DNA from: an uncultured Bacteroides sp.
GTDB taxonomy: Bacteria > Bacteroidota > Bacteroidia > Bacteroidales > Bacteroidaceae
Direction of reading: 5' to 3'
DNA length: 6,679 nucleotides
NCBI GenBank assembly: GCA_900557355.1
Contig: USSR01000384.1
Span: 1 to 6,679, forward strand
Under the pieces are notes generated by a model. That model ran no database searches. It saw nothing but the letters and a program-made list of their open reading frames with translations, and was not told the origin of the DNA. Numbering within the stretch: position 1 is the stretch's first letter; each line of letters starts with the position of its first letter. The position numbers and the translations under genes were made by a program. Positions 5,466 to 6,679 of the stretch are shown here, in pieces.

Positions 5466-6254
5466 CTATATGATTATCGGGTTCACTTTCATCGTGTCCA
5501 GGTTCAGGTACAATCCGTTATGCTCGATCACTCCGTTTCGGAACATCTTCCATAGGATGCCGCATCCGAGTTGTGCCAGTGTGGAGTTAATAAACAGGTC
5601 CTGTCTTTCCAACGCTTCAGCCAGCGAACAACTCGGGCCGGAATCGGTTTCCTTCACTCTCGCGTATTTCACCATGCGGGTGATGACTTTTAGCGAATTG
5701 ACGGTTTCATAAAGTTTGGACGCCGGCTGTTTGATTTTCTTCGGTACGGTACCCAGCACGACTTGCCCCGTGGTCTGCGTGTTTCCGAAATCCATCCAGT
5801 ACAAGGGGGTCTCGTAAGTGCAGTATGTCGGTTGCGGCAAAGCCCTCAACAGATTCCACAAGTCGATCCGTGACTTGATGTTATCGGTACAGGTAATCGT
5901 GATATTGGCCAGGTTGTCCCGTCTGGTATCCTTCAATACTGCCGGATAGATGTCCGCTTGCGCCTTCCAGTCATTCCCGAAAAAGTTGTTTATCCGGGTG
6001 ACGAGGCATTGTGCCTTGTTCTGTCCCAGGTCGGACGGTCCGAAAAGCTGGCGACCGATGTTGGCTTCCGTCACGGTGTCGGGGTCATACAGTGTAACGA
6101 ACAGTCCCGGGTGTCCGAGTCCCCTCAGAGCTGTGTCAAGACGTGCCAGGCAGGTGAGTACCTGCGACCCGGTTCCTCCCGCTCCGATCAGGTTTACCGT
6201 TACCGGATGCTGCGGACTCATCAGGTAACTGTCGGTATAATGTACTCTTTTCAT
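5466..6254 (-). CDS. PRTRC-system ThiF family (E1-like adenylyltransferase) protein
   Basis: The product is 262 aa. It has the ThiF/E1 nucleotide-binding fold: GAGGTGS at residues 24-30 (P-loop-like GxGxxG), LYDPDTV with Asp57 and Asp59, then N65-x-x-R68-Q69 (EANIGRQLF), Lys80 (GQNKAQ) and the TDN Asp124. These are the ATP/Mg adenylation residues of MoeB/ThiF/UBA enzymes. No paired CxxC zinc motif is seen, and no cysteine stands out as a thioester residue (Cys145 is the nearest candidate). Identity as the PRTRC ThiF protein rests on this architecture plus the upstream PRTRC protein B gene, whose stop overlaps this ATG in an ATGA tetranucleotide, implying translational coupling. PRTRC cassettes are found on plasmids and integrative elements; their biochemical role and target are unknown. 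The gene is visibly richer in G+C than the recombinase region. Intact. Confidence 0.88.
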   Translation of the reverse strand: MKRVHYTDSYLMSPQHPVTVNLIGAGGTGSQVLTCLARLDTALRGLGHPGLFVTLYDPDTVTEANIGRQLFGPSDLGQNKAQCLVTRINNFFGNDWKAQADIYPAVLKDTRRDNLANITITCTDNIKSRIDLWNLLRALPQPTYCTYETPLYWMDFGNTQTTGQVVLGTVPKKIKQPASKLYETVNSLKVITRMVKYARVKETDSGPSCSLAEALERQDLFINSTLAQLGCGILWKMFRNGVIEHNGLYLNLDTMKVNPIII

Positions 6255-6679
6255 GTCAGTATGTCTTTAAGTTTCATATTGTTCAACGGTTTCAACTCTT
6301 TGAGGTCGAATGGTTTGTTCCTGGCCGCTTTCGTTACTAGCACAAGGTTCGACCGGGTCGGATTTCCGTTGCCTCCCAAGTGCGAAAACTCCGTCAGCCA
6401 GAATTTCTTTTCCCAGTATTGCAGCAGGCTTTCGTATGTCAGGTTCTTTGGCAAGTCTATATTGGCAGAGCCCAGGCATACGCTGGAGCCGGTCACGTTG
6501 AAGAACGGCGCGACATATAGCAGCGTATCCTTGCCGGGCATGTCATCCTTGTAAGCATATATCCTCATCCCATGTTCCCCCGCCTCGTAAATCACTCCCG
6601 GCAGGTTGTATTCCGCATTTTCTATTTTGAGGTCGGAGCTGAAGAACATCATCCGCTTATGCGGGGGATTGTACCATTT
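6251..6679 (-). CDS. PRTRC system protein B, C-terminal part (5' end beyond the right edge)
   Basis: The frame is open to the right edge (142 residues plus the stop), with no start needed inside the window. It begins KWYNPPHKRMMFFSS, characteristic of PRTRC protein B, followed by PGVIYEAGEHGMRIYAYK, LYVAPFFNV and VCLGSANIDLP, then YWEKKFWLTEFSHLGG. The ATG at 6650-6652 is internal to the conserved RMMFF motif, so it is not the true start. The stop TGA overlaps the ThiF gene start by 4 bp. Protein B has no known activity; it is a constant partner of the ThiF-like protein in the cassette. The family call is made from motif memory and gene order. Confidence 0.85.
   Translation of the reverse strand, partial: KWYNPPHKRMMFFSSDLKIENAEYNLPGVIYEAGEHGMRIYAYKDDMPGKDTLLYVAPFFNVTGSSVCLGSANIDLPKNLTYESLLQYWEKKFWLTEFSHLGGNGNPTRSNLVLVTKAARNKPFDLKELKPLNNMKLKDILT

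Noticed and set aside
5958..6554. 198-codon plus-strand open frame spanning the ThiF/protein B junction
   Set aside because: It is antisense to two overlapping genes with strong family motifs, and its composition is not protein-like.

Overview
The window looks like chromosomal DNA of a Bacteroidales gut bacterium (Bacteroides, Phocaeicola or Parabacteroides). The evidence is a UpxY-type NusG paralogue at the head of a surface-polysaccharide operon, a Bacteroides-type -7 promoter motif (TAnnTTTG) inside a candidate invertible segment, and a tyrosine recombinase beside that segment. All recognisable genes lie on the minus strand.

Left part (1-3295): the promoter-proximal end of a capsular polysaccharide (CPS) operon, read right to left. 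In order it holds upxY, an undecaprenyl-phosphate sugar-1-phosphate transferase (WecA/MraY-like) broken by one frameshift near 2098-2102, a Wza-like outer-membrane export lipoprotein, and a Wzz/Wzc-like chain-length protein that runs off the left edge. Intergenic gaps are about 10-12 bp, so the genes read as one transcript. No upxZ-like gene lies between upxY and the transferase.

Middle (3296-4966): a long upxY leader and a phase-switch region. A 22-bp inverted repeat (3466-3487 and 3713-3734), with a third copy at 3659-3677, brackets an outward promoter at about 3619-3647. This promoter points right, away from upxY, so the sequenced state appears to be OFF. Inversion through either right-hand copy would aim it at upxY. 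The tyrosine recombinase at 3758-4966, immediately beyond the switch, is the likely invertase.

Right-middle (4967-5465): a gene-poor, AT-rich gap holding a large imperfect foldback (5120-5301). Every transition difference between its arms becomes a G-U pair in minus-strand RNA. Its left arm carries an extra block of about 23 bp that resembles the recombinase repeat (15 of 17 positions), which puts a degenerate fourth site on the other side of the recombinase gene.

Right part (5466-6679): two translationally coupled genes of a PRTRC cassette (ParB-Related, ThiF-Related Cassette), namely protein B (partial) and the ThiF/E1-like protein. These are typical of plasmids and integrative elements. 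The CPS operon and its switch therefore sit directly next to mobile-element backbone genes, which raises the possibility that the capsule locus is mobile cargo or that an element has inserted beside it. No tRNA, rRNA or CRISPR array was seen.
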